Shown here: positions 14,601 to 39,939 of the stretch, piece by piece
Layout: every line of letters starts with the position of its first letter
Position numbering within the stretch: the stretch's first letter is position 1
Assembly: GCF_043641665.1 (NCBI RefSeq)
Contig: NC_092198.1
Coordinates: 15,281,001 to 15,345,000 of the forward strand
Source of the DNA: Enoplosus armatus
Taxonomy: Eukaryota > Chordata > Actinopteri > Centrarchiformes > Enoplosidae
Direction: 5' to 3'
DNA length: 64,000 nt
Made by a program: the position numbers and the translations under genes
Notes under the pieces: model-generated
What the model was told of the DNA's origin: nothing
What the model saw: the letters and a program-made list of their open reading frames with translations, nothing else
Database searches by the model: none

Positions 14601-17040
14601 GATACTGGGATAACCAGGGGCACCATGGTGCCCTGTCTGCCTGGAGGACCATCCTCCTGCTGAGGCATAAAGTAAACAAGGCGAGAAGACGAGAAATGAT
14701 AGAAAAGAGAAAGTAACAGAGAGATTTGGGAAGTAACAGGGATGTGGAAAAAGGATCGATATAAAGAGAGGAAGATGGTGTGAGTACACATGGTCATCTA
14801 CACATAAAGGTATTTTCAAATCAACTACACCGATTTTCTTCCTGAATGAAAATATGTTATGTGTGTATGTTATAATAATTGACATTTGGGCTGCAAAATT
14901 GTAATGATGTATTAATGTATTAACAATTGTTTTGATTATCAGATTGTTTAGTCTGTAAAAAGTGAAGAAAATAGTGAAAAATGCCCATCACACGAATAAC
15001 AGCACATCTTCAATTGTCTTGTTACCCAAAGATTTTCAATTTACAATGATTTACACAGAAAAGCATTTTTGTATTGATTAAAGCAAATGAAACAATAAAT
15101 TGATTATTTTTGCTCTTTAGCTTTCTGTCGATGGATTAATCGACTAGTTTTTCCAGCTCTAAATGACATATTTGAGCCAATAACTAATTAGTGGCTTTAC
15201 ATGTTAATAGAATGTAATCTTCATTTATGTTTTAAAGTTTTTGTCTTACAGGTAAAAACACCTTAAAATCTGCAGCGCTACCTCTGTCAAATGTAACAGG
15301 AGGGTTAGACTTTTTCTTTTTAATAAATGAACAGTTGTTTTATTACCACATATCTCTGTAGTATTCAGAGGAGTGAAAACATCTCCCTGGTATTTCTGGT
15401 CAAGCTGATAAAATGTTCAGCAATCCTAGATTCTACTTGTAGCAGTGAAACATATAAATCAGTTTTATGATTTAGACTTCAGGCAAAGGCAATCTCCTCA
15501 CCCAGAAAAGTGCTGCTTGTTAAAATACAAAAGCAATATTAAACCTGTTTGGTGTGTGTTGGGAAGTATTATAGGAGTGTAGCTGTGCAGGTTGACAGCT
15601 CAGCCCCGCCCAAGCTGTGCTGAATGACTGAGAAAGAGCCTGAGGAATGTGGAGGTGTGCAGACATGCAGCTGCTCCAACTGTATATCCAGCATGCACAA
15701 AAAACCTACCACAAGCCCGATAACCCCCTGAGGGTAGAGCTAAGTGCTAAGGAAAAACTGACGAAAATTGAATTGAACTAGTTTTTGTGCTCAGTGTCTC
15801 TTCAGCAAAGCTACTAAAGGGTAAATAAAGAAGCCGATTCCAGTGGGTGTGCCACATCGAATGTAAACATTACATATCCTGAACAACAAGGTTAAGGGTA
15901 TCACCTTTGTTTCAGCGACATAATATTTCAAATTCAAAAAGGAGGAATCTTCAATAATAGCTGTTTTTCAGGTTGCACCAGTATCTGCTGCATGACAGTG
16001 TACTGTATAGTATGACTGCGCACACTTGGAAAACAGCCGGCTGTAGCCGAGACTCGACAGCTGTGGGAATCAAGTAAACTAAGAAAAGAGTTTTGTAAAC
16101 GATAGGGAAGTTCTGCATAGAAACAGGGTTCTTCCTCTTTGTACAGCTGCTTGCCAACTTTGCCAGATGAGAACATTTGCTCTTACGTGCTCATAGTAGC
16201 TGCCCTTACCATTCTTCGTAAACTGGGCCTGAAGCAGGTATTTAATGGATACTTTGCTGTAAAATTGCCAGAAATAAAGAGGAAATGAAGCACAGTGGCA
16301 GTGTAATGATGGATTATTTAACCTTGGCCATCTTAGCAGGCAGGAACTCCATTTCTGACGCCTTCTGAGCCAGAGTCTCCAAGTTGATCTCCTTAGACGC
16401 CCTCCTTCTCCTGCTGGTGATCTGGATGACCCCTCCTGTGGTCACCTGGCTTTCCCCTCCTTTCACAGCCTGAGTGCCTGCGACTCCGTTCTGGGATGCT
16501 GGAGGCTCTTTGGAAGCTTGGGACCAGATGTTTGTCGAAGGGGGACCCAGTGGGGACTGTCCGTCTCTGGAAAGGCGACGAGAGCGCCGAGGGGCAGCCG
16601 GCGGTGCGTCTGAGGGCTCTGTGGGATTCGTGGCGGCCTTTTCAGGGCATGGATCAGGCACGGACGATGCGTCACTGGTTTTAGCTGGTTCCTGCGGCAG
16701 CTCTGCTGCCTGGACATCTTCCTTTTTAGTCGCGATGTCAGGAGGCTGATAAGTCACAAAGTTTTGGGTGGGTTGCTGTTTTGGCTGCACCTGTAGTTGT
16801 GCTGTTTCTTGCTGTGGCACATTTTTTTGTTGCAATTGCTGCTGCATTTGCTGCATTTGTTGCTGTCGCTGGTGATACTGCTGCTGCATTTGCTGCAGTT
16901 GTTGCTGTTGCATTTGATGCTGTTGGATTTGGTGCTGCTGTTTCTGCATTTGTTGCTGCTGTTGCAACTGAAGGTGATGCTGTTGCTGCAACTGCTGTTG
17001 CTGTTGTTGTTGCTGTTGTTGCTGCTGCTGTTGTTGTTGT

Positions 17041-17072
<32 letters not shown>

Positions 17073-17819
17073 GTGATGATGATGCATTTGCTGCTGCTGC
17101 ATCTGGTGTAGCAGGTGTTGTTGAGTTTTAGACTGCTCACCGTACGCCAGGCTCGGCACTCCCTTGTTGCCTGGAAAAACAGAGTAATAACCGGATGAAA
17201 ACTGCTGCTTGCTGGGCCTAAATGTTGCCTGGAAGGGCTGCAGCATGGACCCCTGCAAAGTGTGAGAAGGCCCATGGGGCTGACCTTGGAGCTCCACACC
17301 TTTATGGGCGTGCTGATAGGCTTGCAGCTGAGCCTGGTGCATTGCGGCCGCGGCGTGCTGCTCCCACTCGAGCCCCCTCCCCTGAGCTTGAGCCTGGGTG
17401 GCATCTCTGTAAGCCTCAACGGGTCCTGGCAGTGGATTTTCTCCCCCCATCGGTAGAGCTACACCCTCATGGACTCCCTTGTGGAACGCCATCTGACCCC
17501 TGACATTCACTCCGCTCATATAGGGGCCAAAGTTCTGCCCCCAGGCTGGCACAGGAGCTTCCTGAGACCAGCCGGGGGCCTGTATGGAGTCCTGGTGAAT
17601 CCACTTTACTGGAGCAGCCTGTTGATAGTGCGGTAGACTTTGGGGCCCTTTCTCTGGGTTATAAACACCAGAGCTGCTAGCTGAGTCACTGTGGCTCGAC
17701 TCTAAAGCTGGAGGTCCCATACCATAATAAACCTCCCCTGAATGCTGCACAGGCTCTTTCATGGCTGCAGTCCGATGCTTGCCGCTCTTGTCAGTATTAA
17801 CTTGAGGAGGAAGACTCAT
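8636..17819 (-). CDS. mideas: mideas (elmsan1): ELM2/SANT/zinc-finger scaffold of a histone deacetylase complex
   Basis: Predicted 1074-aa nuclear scaffold; in mammals MIDEAS binds HDAC1/2 in the mitotic deacetylase complex. Coding exons on the minus strand, in transcript order: 17819-16323, 14656-14447, 13083-12744, 12649-12583, 12460-12318, 12209-12106, 11845-11770, 11645-11557, 11007-10864, 10701-10585, 10384-10218, 8906-8636; all phases match. The N-terminal half is low complexity with a poly-Gln tract (about residues 250-276). Family landmarks follow: PRRSRRLS, GGVIQ..SRRRRAS, MVPLVIPVSVPV, RPRPEPLIIP and PPYTPPPILSPVREGSGLYF. An ELM2 domain starts near residue 704 (RINIGQQYQAEIP), and a SANT domain lies at about 812-862 (GSDCWTAEEKRYFNKG to YYTYKKQVKIGRNG). 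A C2H2 finger near 981-1003 (CKKCGRVFYKVKSRSAHMKSH) is split by the last intron, followed by poly-Ala and an acidic tail. The ATG at 17819 is the likely start. Its 5' UTR reaches an acceptor at 18074. TRERF1 is the nearest alternative, but these motifs fit MIDEAS better. Confidence 0.95.
9207..9230. repeat. (AT)12 microsatellite
   Basis: Twelve AT dinucleotides in the last intron of mideas. Confidence 0.95.
13597..13641. repeat. Retroelement-like 3' tail (GGGATCAATAAAGTATTTCTGATTC type)
   Basis: GGGGATCAATAAAGTATTTC followed by TGATTCTGATTC is a characteristic fish LINE-type tail ending in a short tandem. It lies in the mideas intron between 13083 and 14447. Identified by recall. Confidence 0.55.
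13927..14282 (+). repeat. ACTTAAG-type dispersed repeat, copy 1
   Basis: It contains GTAACTAAGTACAATTACTTAAGTA, a TACTTGTACTTTACTTGAG segment, CCATTCTGCTGCATAATAAG and GCAGGACTTTTA. The same ordered blocks occur at 19340-19735 and 53176-53545. It lies in the mideas intron between 13083 and 14447. Confidence 0.7.
16992..17072 (-). repeat. Poly-glutamine tract of mideas (27 uninterrupted Gln codons)
   Basis: The minus strand encodes 27 consecutive Gln codons from a mixture of CAG and CAA. Four His codons precede it (17073-17084), and a looser Gln/His/Met/Leu-rich stretch follows to about 16800. The CAA interruptions mean the DNA is not a pure CAG repeat, which usually limits expansion. On the plus strand the same bases read as poly-Leu or poly-Ala, which I regard as a shadow. 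Confidence 0.9.
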
Positions 17820-18073
17820 AGTAATGTTATAAAAATAAAAAAGGTACAAAAACGTTGGAGTCAGAGCTCTCAATCTTGATCTCTTTATTGCCTCTGTAGT
17901 GTGCTTTCACTGCCTGTGGCCGAGGAATTCTTTGTTTAATTGTTTATACAGAGGTATTTGGGAGGAAATATAAATCCCAAAGGAAAGTGCAGGGTGGGGA
18001 GCATGCAAGCCTCCTTCCAGAATCAAATCTGAGGTTTGCTGTCCATTCTTCTCATCCTCTTTATGGTGCCGGA

Positions 18074-19180
18074 CCTTGAGAGAGAAAGGAGGGGTTAGTC
18101 ACTTTCTTTTTCTCAGAGGACAAGCATACAAAGTTTTCACTAGTCTTTCACCCGTCTGCAGCAAAGAGGAAACTGAGGCCTACACAAGCAAATAGCCCAG
18201 TCAGTAAAGCTGAGCTCAGCCAGACAGTGTGTCTGTTGGGGAAAGCGCAGAAGAGTAAAACCTGTATTTCGATAATTACGTCCAGGTGCGTGCAGAGAGG
18301 ACGTTTTAAGACGAAGAAGTTTAGAGGCGGCCAGCAGCAACAGGGAGGCGCTTGCAGTGTAGCTGCCATTTGGCATAACAAGAAATACAGGAAACGAAGG
18401 GACTCGTGCAATCACCCGAGCGATAGCCACTGATGTTATGTTAAAAAATGAGCAATAAGGAAGCGCCTGAAGAGCAGGGTGCTGTTAGGCAACACGGCAG
18501 ATTAGTGAGCAGGAGTTAAACACAGTGTTTCTACCTTCTCAATGGTGCACAGAGCTCTCCATGGCCAGCTCCATGGAGTCACTTTGGTTTCGATCAAAGT
18601 CGACTGCATGCAGCTCCATGAAGGGATTGTGCGCAGCAAATGTCATAACTCTTGACAACTTTCCCTCGAGTTTCACGGCGCACAATATGGCGAACAGGCG
18701 ACTTTACAGTCCCACGAAAACATAATCCAGACTGCGGGCCGGCTGGAGAGGCTCATTCACACTGTAGTCACAACGTTGCACCCTGTATCCGTAAAGACCG
18801 TGCACTTCAGGAAAACATGTCCACAACTTTCTCCCCGCATCAACGAGTAAACCACACATGAGACGGCGACAGTGCGAAGGCGGTGCCGTGCAGCGGCCTG
18901 CGCTGCTGTCCTCGCTGATTTCTACACCGTGCTGCCGTCGAGCCGCGCTGCTTTCGACTCGCTGTTTCGGTTTATCCAGAATGGATGAAACGCTGTGAAA
19001 CTGCGCAAACACGCAGGCAGTTGTGCACCCCAGAACGCGCCGCCTCACCCCAAAACAGCTCACTCACATCCTGTTATCCAATCCGATTGTCTGGCCACTC
19101 CCATCGCTGCATCCGTGTGCGTTTGTTTTGCTGCCTCGGCTGCCCCCGGGAAGCGGAGACTCGGCTCACACGGAGACAGT
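18074..19180 (-). promoter_or_regulatory. 5' end of mideas: first intron, untranslated first exon and promoter region
   Basis: Exon 2 of mideas begins at 18074 after a good acceptor (CCTTTCTCTCTCAAG on the minus strand). Upstream, at about 18.5-19.2 kb, the sequence is visibly richer in G+C and CpG than its surroundings, as expected for a fish promoter. Possible first-exon donors are GTAGAA near 18533 and GTGAGT near 19070; I cannot choose between them. A CCAAT motif lies near 19079. No translated exon is visible here. Confidence 0.45.
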
Positions 19181-19242
19181 TTGATGCGGGTAAAAACAGG
19201 ACTGTACAGATGATTTACAAATACTGAGGTCAAGTACAAGCA

Positions 19243-19256
19243 CCCCCCCCCCCCCC
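19243..19256. repeat. Poly-C run (14 bases)
   Basis: Uninterrupted run of C at the edge of the mideas promoter region; length may be unreliable in sequencing. Confidence 0.85.
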
Positions 19257-19339
19257 TCAGATAATTAATTAAGGTTAAGATAAGGAATTAATTCTGATGG
19301 GGAAAATAGTTAAATCATTGTATTTATCAATTTATTCAT

Positions 19340-19735
19340 TTTCATATTTTACTTTATTTCCATTTTATACTATTTATGCTTTTACTTTTACTGCACTACA
19401 TTTATTTGATAACTTTAGTTACTTTGCAGGTTATATTTTATCAACAAGTAAATGATTATTATGTAAAAAGATGAAATTCACAAGTACCCAGCAGTATACA
19501 TTAAAGTAATGCACATATAGATGCATCATAAATTATAATCCAATAATATAATCTACATTATTCTGTAATGGTCCATTCTGCGTAATGAGTACTTTTACTC
19601 TTCATACTTCAAGTATATTTTGATGCTACTACTTTTGTACTTTTACTTAAGTAAAATTTTGAATGCAGGACTTTTACTTAGTATTTCTACACTGTGGTAT
19701 AGCTACTTTTACTGAAAGACTAATGTGCAGTTTTA
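19340..19735 (+). repeat. ACTTAAG-type dispersed repeat, copy 2
   Basis: It shares ACTTTAGTTACTTTGCAG, GGTCCATTCTGCGTAATGAG, TACTTTTACTTAAGTAAAAT and GCAGGACTTTTACTTAG with the other copies. It lies between mideas and ttbk2. Confidence 0.7.
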
Positions 19736-19994
19736 CAAAATGTTGTACTCATTTTCTTCCTGGAAGTGATCACTTGGAAAGTAAATGTAGGATTTAATAT
19801 GTTTTACAAGACATGAGGGAATAAATTCAGCAGAAAAAGTATGCATTTTTAGCCATCGCTCAATGTGCAGGAGTAGATGATAGTGAGTCCTTTTTTTCCT
19901 GTAGTTATTTCTCACTGCATTTCACCATTTTTCATCATGGTCACTAAAACACTTAAACACATAATCATTATGTTCCTGGTCTATTGGACACCTG

Positions 19995-19995
<1 letters not shown>

Positions 19996-20037
<42 letters not shown>
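19996..20037. repeat. (CA)21 microsatellite
   Basis: Perfect CA dinucleotide array about 330 bases upstream of the ttbk2 CRE element. Confidence 0.97.
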
Positions 20038-20040
<3 letters not shown>

Positions 20041-20339
20041 GAAGTACTTCTTCCACCACTGTTGGGTGGCAGTGGTGGAGAGGGTAAAGGATTATCAATA
20101 CATTGTTAGGGGCACCAGAATTCCCTGCTACGCCTCTGCTACGCCTCTGCTACTCAGATGTTCCTGCTTTATTTTTCGACAGTTATGATCATAACTGATC
20201 AGTGTGAATAGTGACCCATGAATGCTGGTGATGCAGTGCTCCGTCCCTTGTCCACTGTCAGTGCCTCTCTCTCTCTCTCTGTGTGCATCGTGCTGCATGT
20301 TATGTGGTCTCACAGTGTCTCGGGGATGCAGGAGTTTGC

Positions 20340-20594
20340 GGATCAATCAGGAGAGACTAGCGCTGTGACGTCAACACCGCTGCTATGAGAGAGAGCACGG
20401 GGGCATCACTCCCCATCCATTAGCAGGCTAGCTGGCTAACTGTAGCTAACGTCAGCTATGGTCCACCACGATTATCTCATATATAAAATACACAACGTCT
20501 TGGAATGACTTGGCAAACTAACAACAGACTGGGAGCATGGGGAGTGTTTGGATTTTACACACCAACTGGGATCGCAATGGTGCAACGAAGCGAG
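20340..20594 (+). promoter_or_regulatory. Promoter and untranslated first exon of ttbk2, with a CRE palindrome
   Basis: A perfect cAMP-response element, TGACGTCA, lies at 20366-20373 in a CpG-bearing segment. A plausible non-coding first exon ends at 20594 with GCGAG before GTAAGA. The coding exon then has its acceptor at 21056 and begins at 21057. The exact transcription start is not visible. Confidence 0.5.
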
Positions 20595-21110
20595 GTAAGA
20601 GGTCAGAGAGGTTTACTAACGGTTATCTTTAGTAAACATGCTAGTTAGCTTGTTTACAGGACCACCAGAGCCGCCGCATTGAACAATGTCACCGAGCTAG
20701 ATTAGCTTCCCAACGGCTAATCTTCTCAAACGACCGGTTTATGGCCATTTATGACCAGTGGCTGCCGCTGCGCTAGCCGATAGTTGTGCTTTGGCACACA
20801 GTCAAACAAACCAGAAAATGCTAGCTGCTATCTTTTCGTGACCATCTCGCAGCCGATAGCGTCTTGCGTGAACCCTGGAGACGTGAGGTGTTGCTAACCT
20901 TTGTAACCGTTTAAATGGTATTCTCCACATGTTTCAGTCAGGCACAATAAGATGTTATCGGTAACAACTAAAGGTTTCCATCGCTGCTCAGTAGCATGCA
21001 GTGTGCAGTGATTGCTAAAGAGAAAAATGATTTTAAAATCTGTTCCCTGTTTCCAGTGAGGGGCCTGCGTCACTGATGCCAGGTGCAGGCAGTAGCTGAG
21101 AGCACTCAGG

Positions 21111-27600
<6,490 letters not shown>

Positions 27601-28510
27601 CTGTATTTGACACAAGTGACTGATCCGGATGGTGCAACTGTAGCGAGAGGCTGTCTCACATTCAGTCCCTGATCGCATGTGTAAATATGGTATTTACTCA
27701 AGGGAATGTACTGTATGTAATGTAAAATGTATGATAAATTGTATTTATTTATTTATTCATTTGTTGGATGTGTCTCTCAAAATACTTGACAATGTGGCTT
27801 GATACCTGCAGTTGAAACAAAAAGGTTGAGAAAACCTTAAGATTGCCAACTCTTTACCTCTCATTTCGCTCCTCTCTTAACACTCCATGTAGGCCTAATA
27901 TGAGACCAAAAAGATTATGTTTAATACTTGAGGGATGTAAAAATGCTAATTGTAGATATGTACCATTAGGAAAATTGTATACACTAGTAGAAACCATGTA
28001 CTCGTGTTAAGAACACTAATAGTAAATAACACCACACACAGTATACCAATATCAGCATTAATGTACAGAACCAGGGCATGCAGCCCCATATTGACCTCAC
28101 TCCTGTAAAACAGCTAGATTAATTATCGTATGTGACAATGAATTGCTCATTTGGCATATCACAGTGTAGTAGTGTGCTTTTACTTTGCTAGAAAATGTTT
28201 GTCATGCAAAAAGGCATCAGCATATTAGAATGTACATGTAAAGCTCAAGTATTGTAAAAGTGCATGAGTATCATTGCAAAGGTTTTGGGTTTTTTATTCA
28301 TTTGTACAATCCGCTAAGACATCTGTATTTTTAATGAACTGCTTCTGATCAAAATACATCATAAAGTAGACCAGCTGTGAAGTCCATCTGGTAGATGGTA
28401 AGGAAAGAAAACTGATAAACATGGAACCTTTTCATCATGTCTGATTGTTTGTTGCATTTTCTTCTCTTCATAATTTAAATATATAATGAAATAAGTTCAT
28501 TCAATAAATG
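27601..28510 (+). other. Probable 3' UTR of ttbk2
   Basis: The AT-rich, non-coding stretch after the TGA at 27598-27600 contains AATAAA at 28503-28508, the best polyadenylation signal before churc1. The UTR would be about 900 bases. Between 28.5 and 29.8 kb I see no gene. Confidence 0.45.
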
Positions 28511-30125
28511 CCAGATCTCAAAAATATGACCACCTCCTGGCTACACATGCTGTAATTGTGATTAAAGGGTCAGTTCACCTAAATTTCATCCCTATCTTCA
28601 TTCACTCCTAGCGGTATCTAGACATGCAGGTAGTTTTGGTTTTATTTGCCCAAGTTATCTGTCTCTGAGGTTTCTGCCACCATCCCAATACAATTTAATG
28701 GAATTTGTTTTGTGGCACTCGCAGCAACGGAAACGGAGATTTAAAAAAAATGTATTGCAAGTGTCCCAGTTACTCTGGTTATTATATTTTATTAAAACTA
28801 GTTTCGAAGGAAGAAATAGTCCCAAGCTTAGCAGCACTGTCAGTGATCAGATCAATGGGAAAAGACAGCTGAAGTACAAAGTTAAAACTTGACTAAACAT
28901 GCTCAAATGATGAAGTAATAGTGGGTTTTAAACTCAAGTCACACCAACTTGGACTGTGACGAGTCCCCTGAGAACTATCACTTGTCAAATTCTTTGGAGG
29001 CAGCTGTTTTCTAAAGCAGACGTCCCTGTAAGCACAAGAGAGACTGCTGACGAGCTGGTTGCAAATGTCCCACATGACAACCACAACGAAATGAAAGCTC
29101 CTCCATCTGCTGTGGTGACTGAGATTTAAAATGTGGAGGAAGACCAAGTTTAACAGCTGTAACTGACATTAAGTTAAAGAATGTGTGGACATGGACGAAG
29201 ACAGATTGAATCTGAGAACAGAAATGGGCTCTAAAATCCTTTAAAGAAAAACAAGATTAATTATCCTTTGGGTTTTCTTGCTACACTGACTCCACTCTGA
29301 CAACAACTTTTTCTAAAAATAAACCAGGTTTATGAGTGTTTTGCATATGAGGAAGTGATCATATTTGATATGAGAGGTCCAGTATGGCAAATACAAGTAA
29401 GTTATGAATCATGACTGCTACACAGGAAACTGAAACTACAAATGGCCAGATGTTGACACTATATCAAGCAACTTAATTGACAAAACCAACATCACAGATG
29501 TTCAAAATTTCCATTTTTCTGAGCATGTAAAGGACTATGTTGGCTTTCAAATGTATATTTATAAGTTCATTCTTGCCCTTGACCTCCAAATATGAAGCTA
29601 TTTGGCAAAAACAAATAACTTTGCATGATGTAAGCAAATAAATATATATATATTTTATTTTCAATACCTGACATTTGGACTTCTGTTTTGTTTTTGTTTT
29701 TAAATGAGGTATTTTTGGATTTAAAAAATGTGTAATTTCTATAGCTGCATGGTAGGCTCATTCTTACTTTTCTAACATCAGATATGTGTTGAGCAGTAAA
29801 ATGCAGAGGGTAACAAAAAATTATTCGTATTAAAAAAAATGTTTATTTAAAGTACATAGTTCAATTGACATACAGTACATAACATTTGTTGTCATGGAGG
29901 GTAATAAAAAGTTATACGTCCTGCTCAACTGATATCAGCATATAGTAATTCATAAGCACTCAAGAACTTAAAATATGGCGTACTTAGTTGAAGATGTGCA
30001 TAAAATTTTCAATGAATGATAAAAATGGTTGTAACCCTGAAGCCAGCATCCAGCAGCATGACAATGGAGGTGACACTTGATGTAAAAAGTGAATCATGGC
30101 CGGCAGGTTCGGTGTCTTTTGAGGT

Positions 30126-31352
30126 CTAGAAGAGAGGTGCAGACTGTCTGGGGTCATCGGGTAACACACTGATGGAGTCCTCTGCCTTCCCACACAGCAT
30201 GCAGAGCATAGTGTACTCCTGGACAACATAAAACAATTAATGTACATACAAAAAGATTATACTGTGGCAACAACTAACTATAATCTACTTACTTATGGTC
30301 AATATACCAGTATAAAGATACCTTACCTGATATTCATCAACCACAGAGAAAGTGTATTCGTGCCTGGCGATGACATGGTCACAGTTTTTACAAACATCTG
30401 GAGAAACAAATGGACATAAGTGGATTCTTTTTTTAAACATGCTGTGCATGAGTTTCTCAGAAGGTTGGGATTATTACAGCTTGCCACCATCTTTTGGTGA
30501 CCTTTGGCTGGAAACCAAATACACTATATCAGCAAAACCCTTCAGACACATTACATGAGCTTTAATATGCTGCTATAACAGCTTCCACCCTTCTTTCAAG
30601 GTCTTCCTGCTCTGTGCAGGCCAGTCAAGTTGTTCCACATCACCAAACTGGGAAAACATTTCCTTATGCACCTTGGCATTGTCATGTTGAAACAAGAAAA
30701 GCATCTTCCCCAAACTGTTGCCACAAAGTTGGAAGCACACACTACTGCCTGAAATATCATTGTATGCTGCAGCATTACAGTTAACCTCAAAATGAATTAA
30801 GGGGTCTAGCCCAAACCTGAGAAACTGAGAAAGCCCCAGAGGTACATACATTTTTAACAGTTTAATGTAGTAGTGTAAAACTGGTTGTCTAGTGGGAGCA
30901 CAGGATGAGTGACTAACGGTCATATGTGACTATCTCCTCTCCGTCATCATCCTCTGTGGTTTTATTGCTGATCAGCACAAAGTCCCTCTGATGGCAGTTG
31001 GCGCAGCCCAGGTAGTTCATCAGGTAGGAGCCATTCTCCAGACAAGTGTTCCCCTGAGCAGGAAATCACAGGAGCACTCCTTTTAATACCATCACATTTA
31101 ACTCTTTTTGCTTTCTCAAAGACACCCTGAATTGTATACTTAAGCGGAATACTAGAGCGTCGTTGTTTGAGGTGGTTGGTTAACCTAGCTATAACTCTTG
31201 ATACATTAACGTTAACTTACTCATAGCTGACTATAACGTTAGTAGTAGTATTTACTAGTATACCAAGTTAGCGTCGAAACAAATAGTGGCGTGTCCCAGT
31301 TGCCTCAACTTACCCGGTCCGGGTATTCTTTTTGCACACAGCCGTTGCACAT
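30126..31352 (-). CDS. churc1: churc1: Churchill domain-containing protein 1
   Basis: Small zinc-binding protein that, in chick and fish embryos, acts in FGF-responsive control of mesoderm and neural fate. Four minus-strand exons, 31352-31314, 31053-30918, 30397-30327 and 30218-30126, give 112 aa, the same length as human CHURC1. Paired Cys/His ligands are intact: [11 protein letters not shown] at the start, [24 protein letters not shown] and [11 protein letters not shown]. The C-terminus SILPDDPRQ of the family appears here as SVLPDDPRQ. The ATG at 31352 is the only sensible start. It is head-to-head with znf106 and its 3' end faces ttbk2. An AATAAA on the minus strand at 29847-29842 is a likely polyadenylation signal. 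Confidence 0.96.
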
Positions 31353-31700
31353 TTTAACTTGAAACCCCTGTTTTAAAAGTCAGGTAGCGATAACACACTG
31401 TAAACAGCTAACAAATAGCTAATTGTTTTGGGTGATAAAAACTCCTCTTCCGCACGGAACAGCGGTCCCTGTAGCTCGTTAGAGCTGTAAAACACTTATT
31501 ATCGGACATTGTTGCAAAAGCCCCAACTCGCACTTATCTCATGTTTTGTAGATCTAAGAAAACTGCCCGCCGCAGCACTTCCGGTGTCATCTTTAACGAA
31601 CGATTGGCCGACGTAGCCGCCGCAACGTCATTTACGTAGGGAAACATGGCGGTCGGGCAGCTGTTGAATGTTGTTGCCATGTGAAATTTGTCTGGTAATT
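31353..31700. promoter_or_regulatory. Shared head-to-head promoter of churc1 (-) and znf106 (+)
   Basis: The churc1 start codon ends at 31352, and the first plausible znf106 exon lies around 31.62-31.70 kb, so two divergent genes share a few hundred CpG-containing bases. A YY1-like element (AACATGGCGG) is at 31644-31653. A short upstream reading frame of 12 codons (31646-31684) is followed by a possible donor GTAATT near 31695. Both transcript starts are inferred. Confidence 0.5.
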
Positions 31701-32196
31701 ATGATCTGTTTACACGTTAATCCTAAAATATCGTGTTCAGTGTAATTTGTTAAAATGTTAACTAAATGCCGTTAACTTTCCCCAACGGCTTGCGTGAGCT
31801 GTTGGGCGCGTGGACCGTTAATCTGCAGCAGTCCACCTCAAAGGTTAGCTGTTAACCTGTAGTCAACGCTGGCTAGTTGTGACTTGACAACCACATTGTG
31901 CTGCTGTTTTAAGTCTAGAGATGATTGCAGTGTTATATTGGTTATAAACTTTGTCGAGCATTCGCCTTAACGCCAGTATAACGTAAATGCCACCAACAGT
32001 CTATATTCTGTAGGCTATAATCTTTATTCTGTTATAAGATGATGCTATTGAGACATTGACGTTGGGTCTATATTTATTATATACTTGCTTATCAGCTTAT
32101 TATTATACTTACTAGTTACAGATACTATGCTAGTGTAAGTTTGTTTCTTGTAATATATGTTCTGTTATAATTTGTTGTTGTTTCAGCTGCTCAGAA

Positions 32197-39939
<7,743 letters not shown>

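Noticed and set aside
16781..17131. Long plus-strand frames rich in Leu or Ala/Val opposite mideas exon 2
   Set aside because: They are the antisense reading of the CAG/CAA tract; composition is explained entirely by the poly-Gln coding strand.
16754..17419. 221-codon minus-strand frame rich in Ser and Asn
   Set aside because: It is the +1 shadow of the mideas poly-Gln exon (CAG/CAA read as AGC/AAC); the true frame has family motifs and splices correctly.
18704..19063. 119-codon minus-strand frame in the mideas promoter region
   Set aside because: GC-rich promoter DNA has few stop codons; no family similarity and no in-frame link to the mideas start.
30573..30923. 116-codon minus-strand frame between churc1 exons
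   Set aside because: Lies in the second churc1 intron, has no family similarity, and conflicts with the clean 112-aa gene model.
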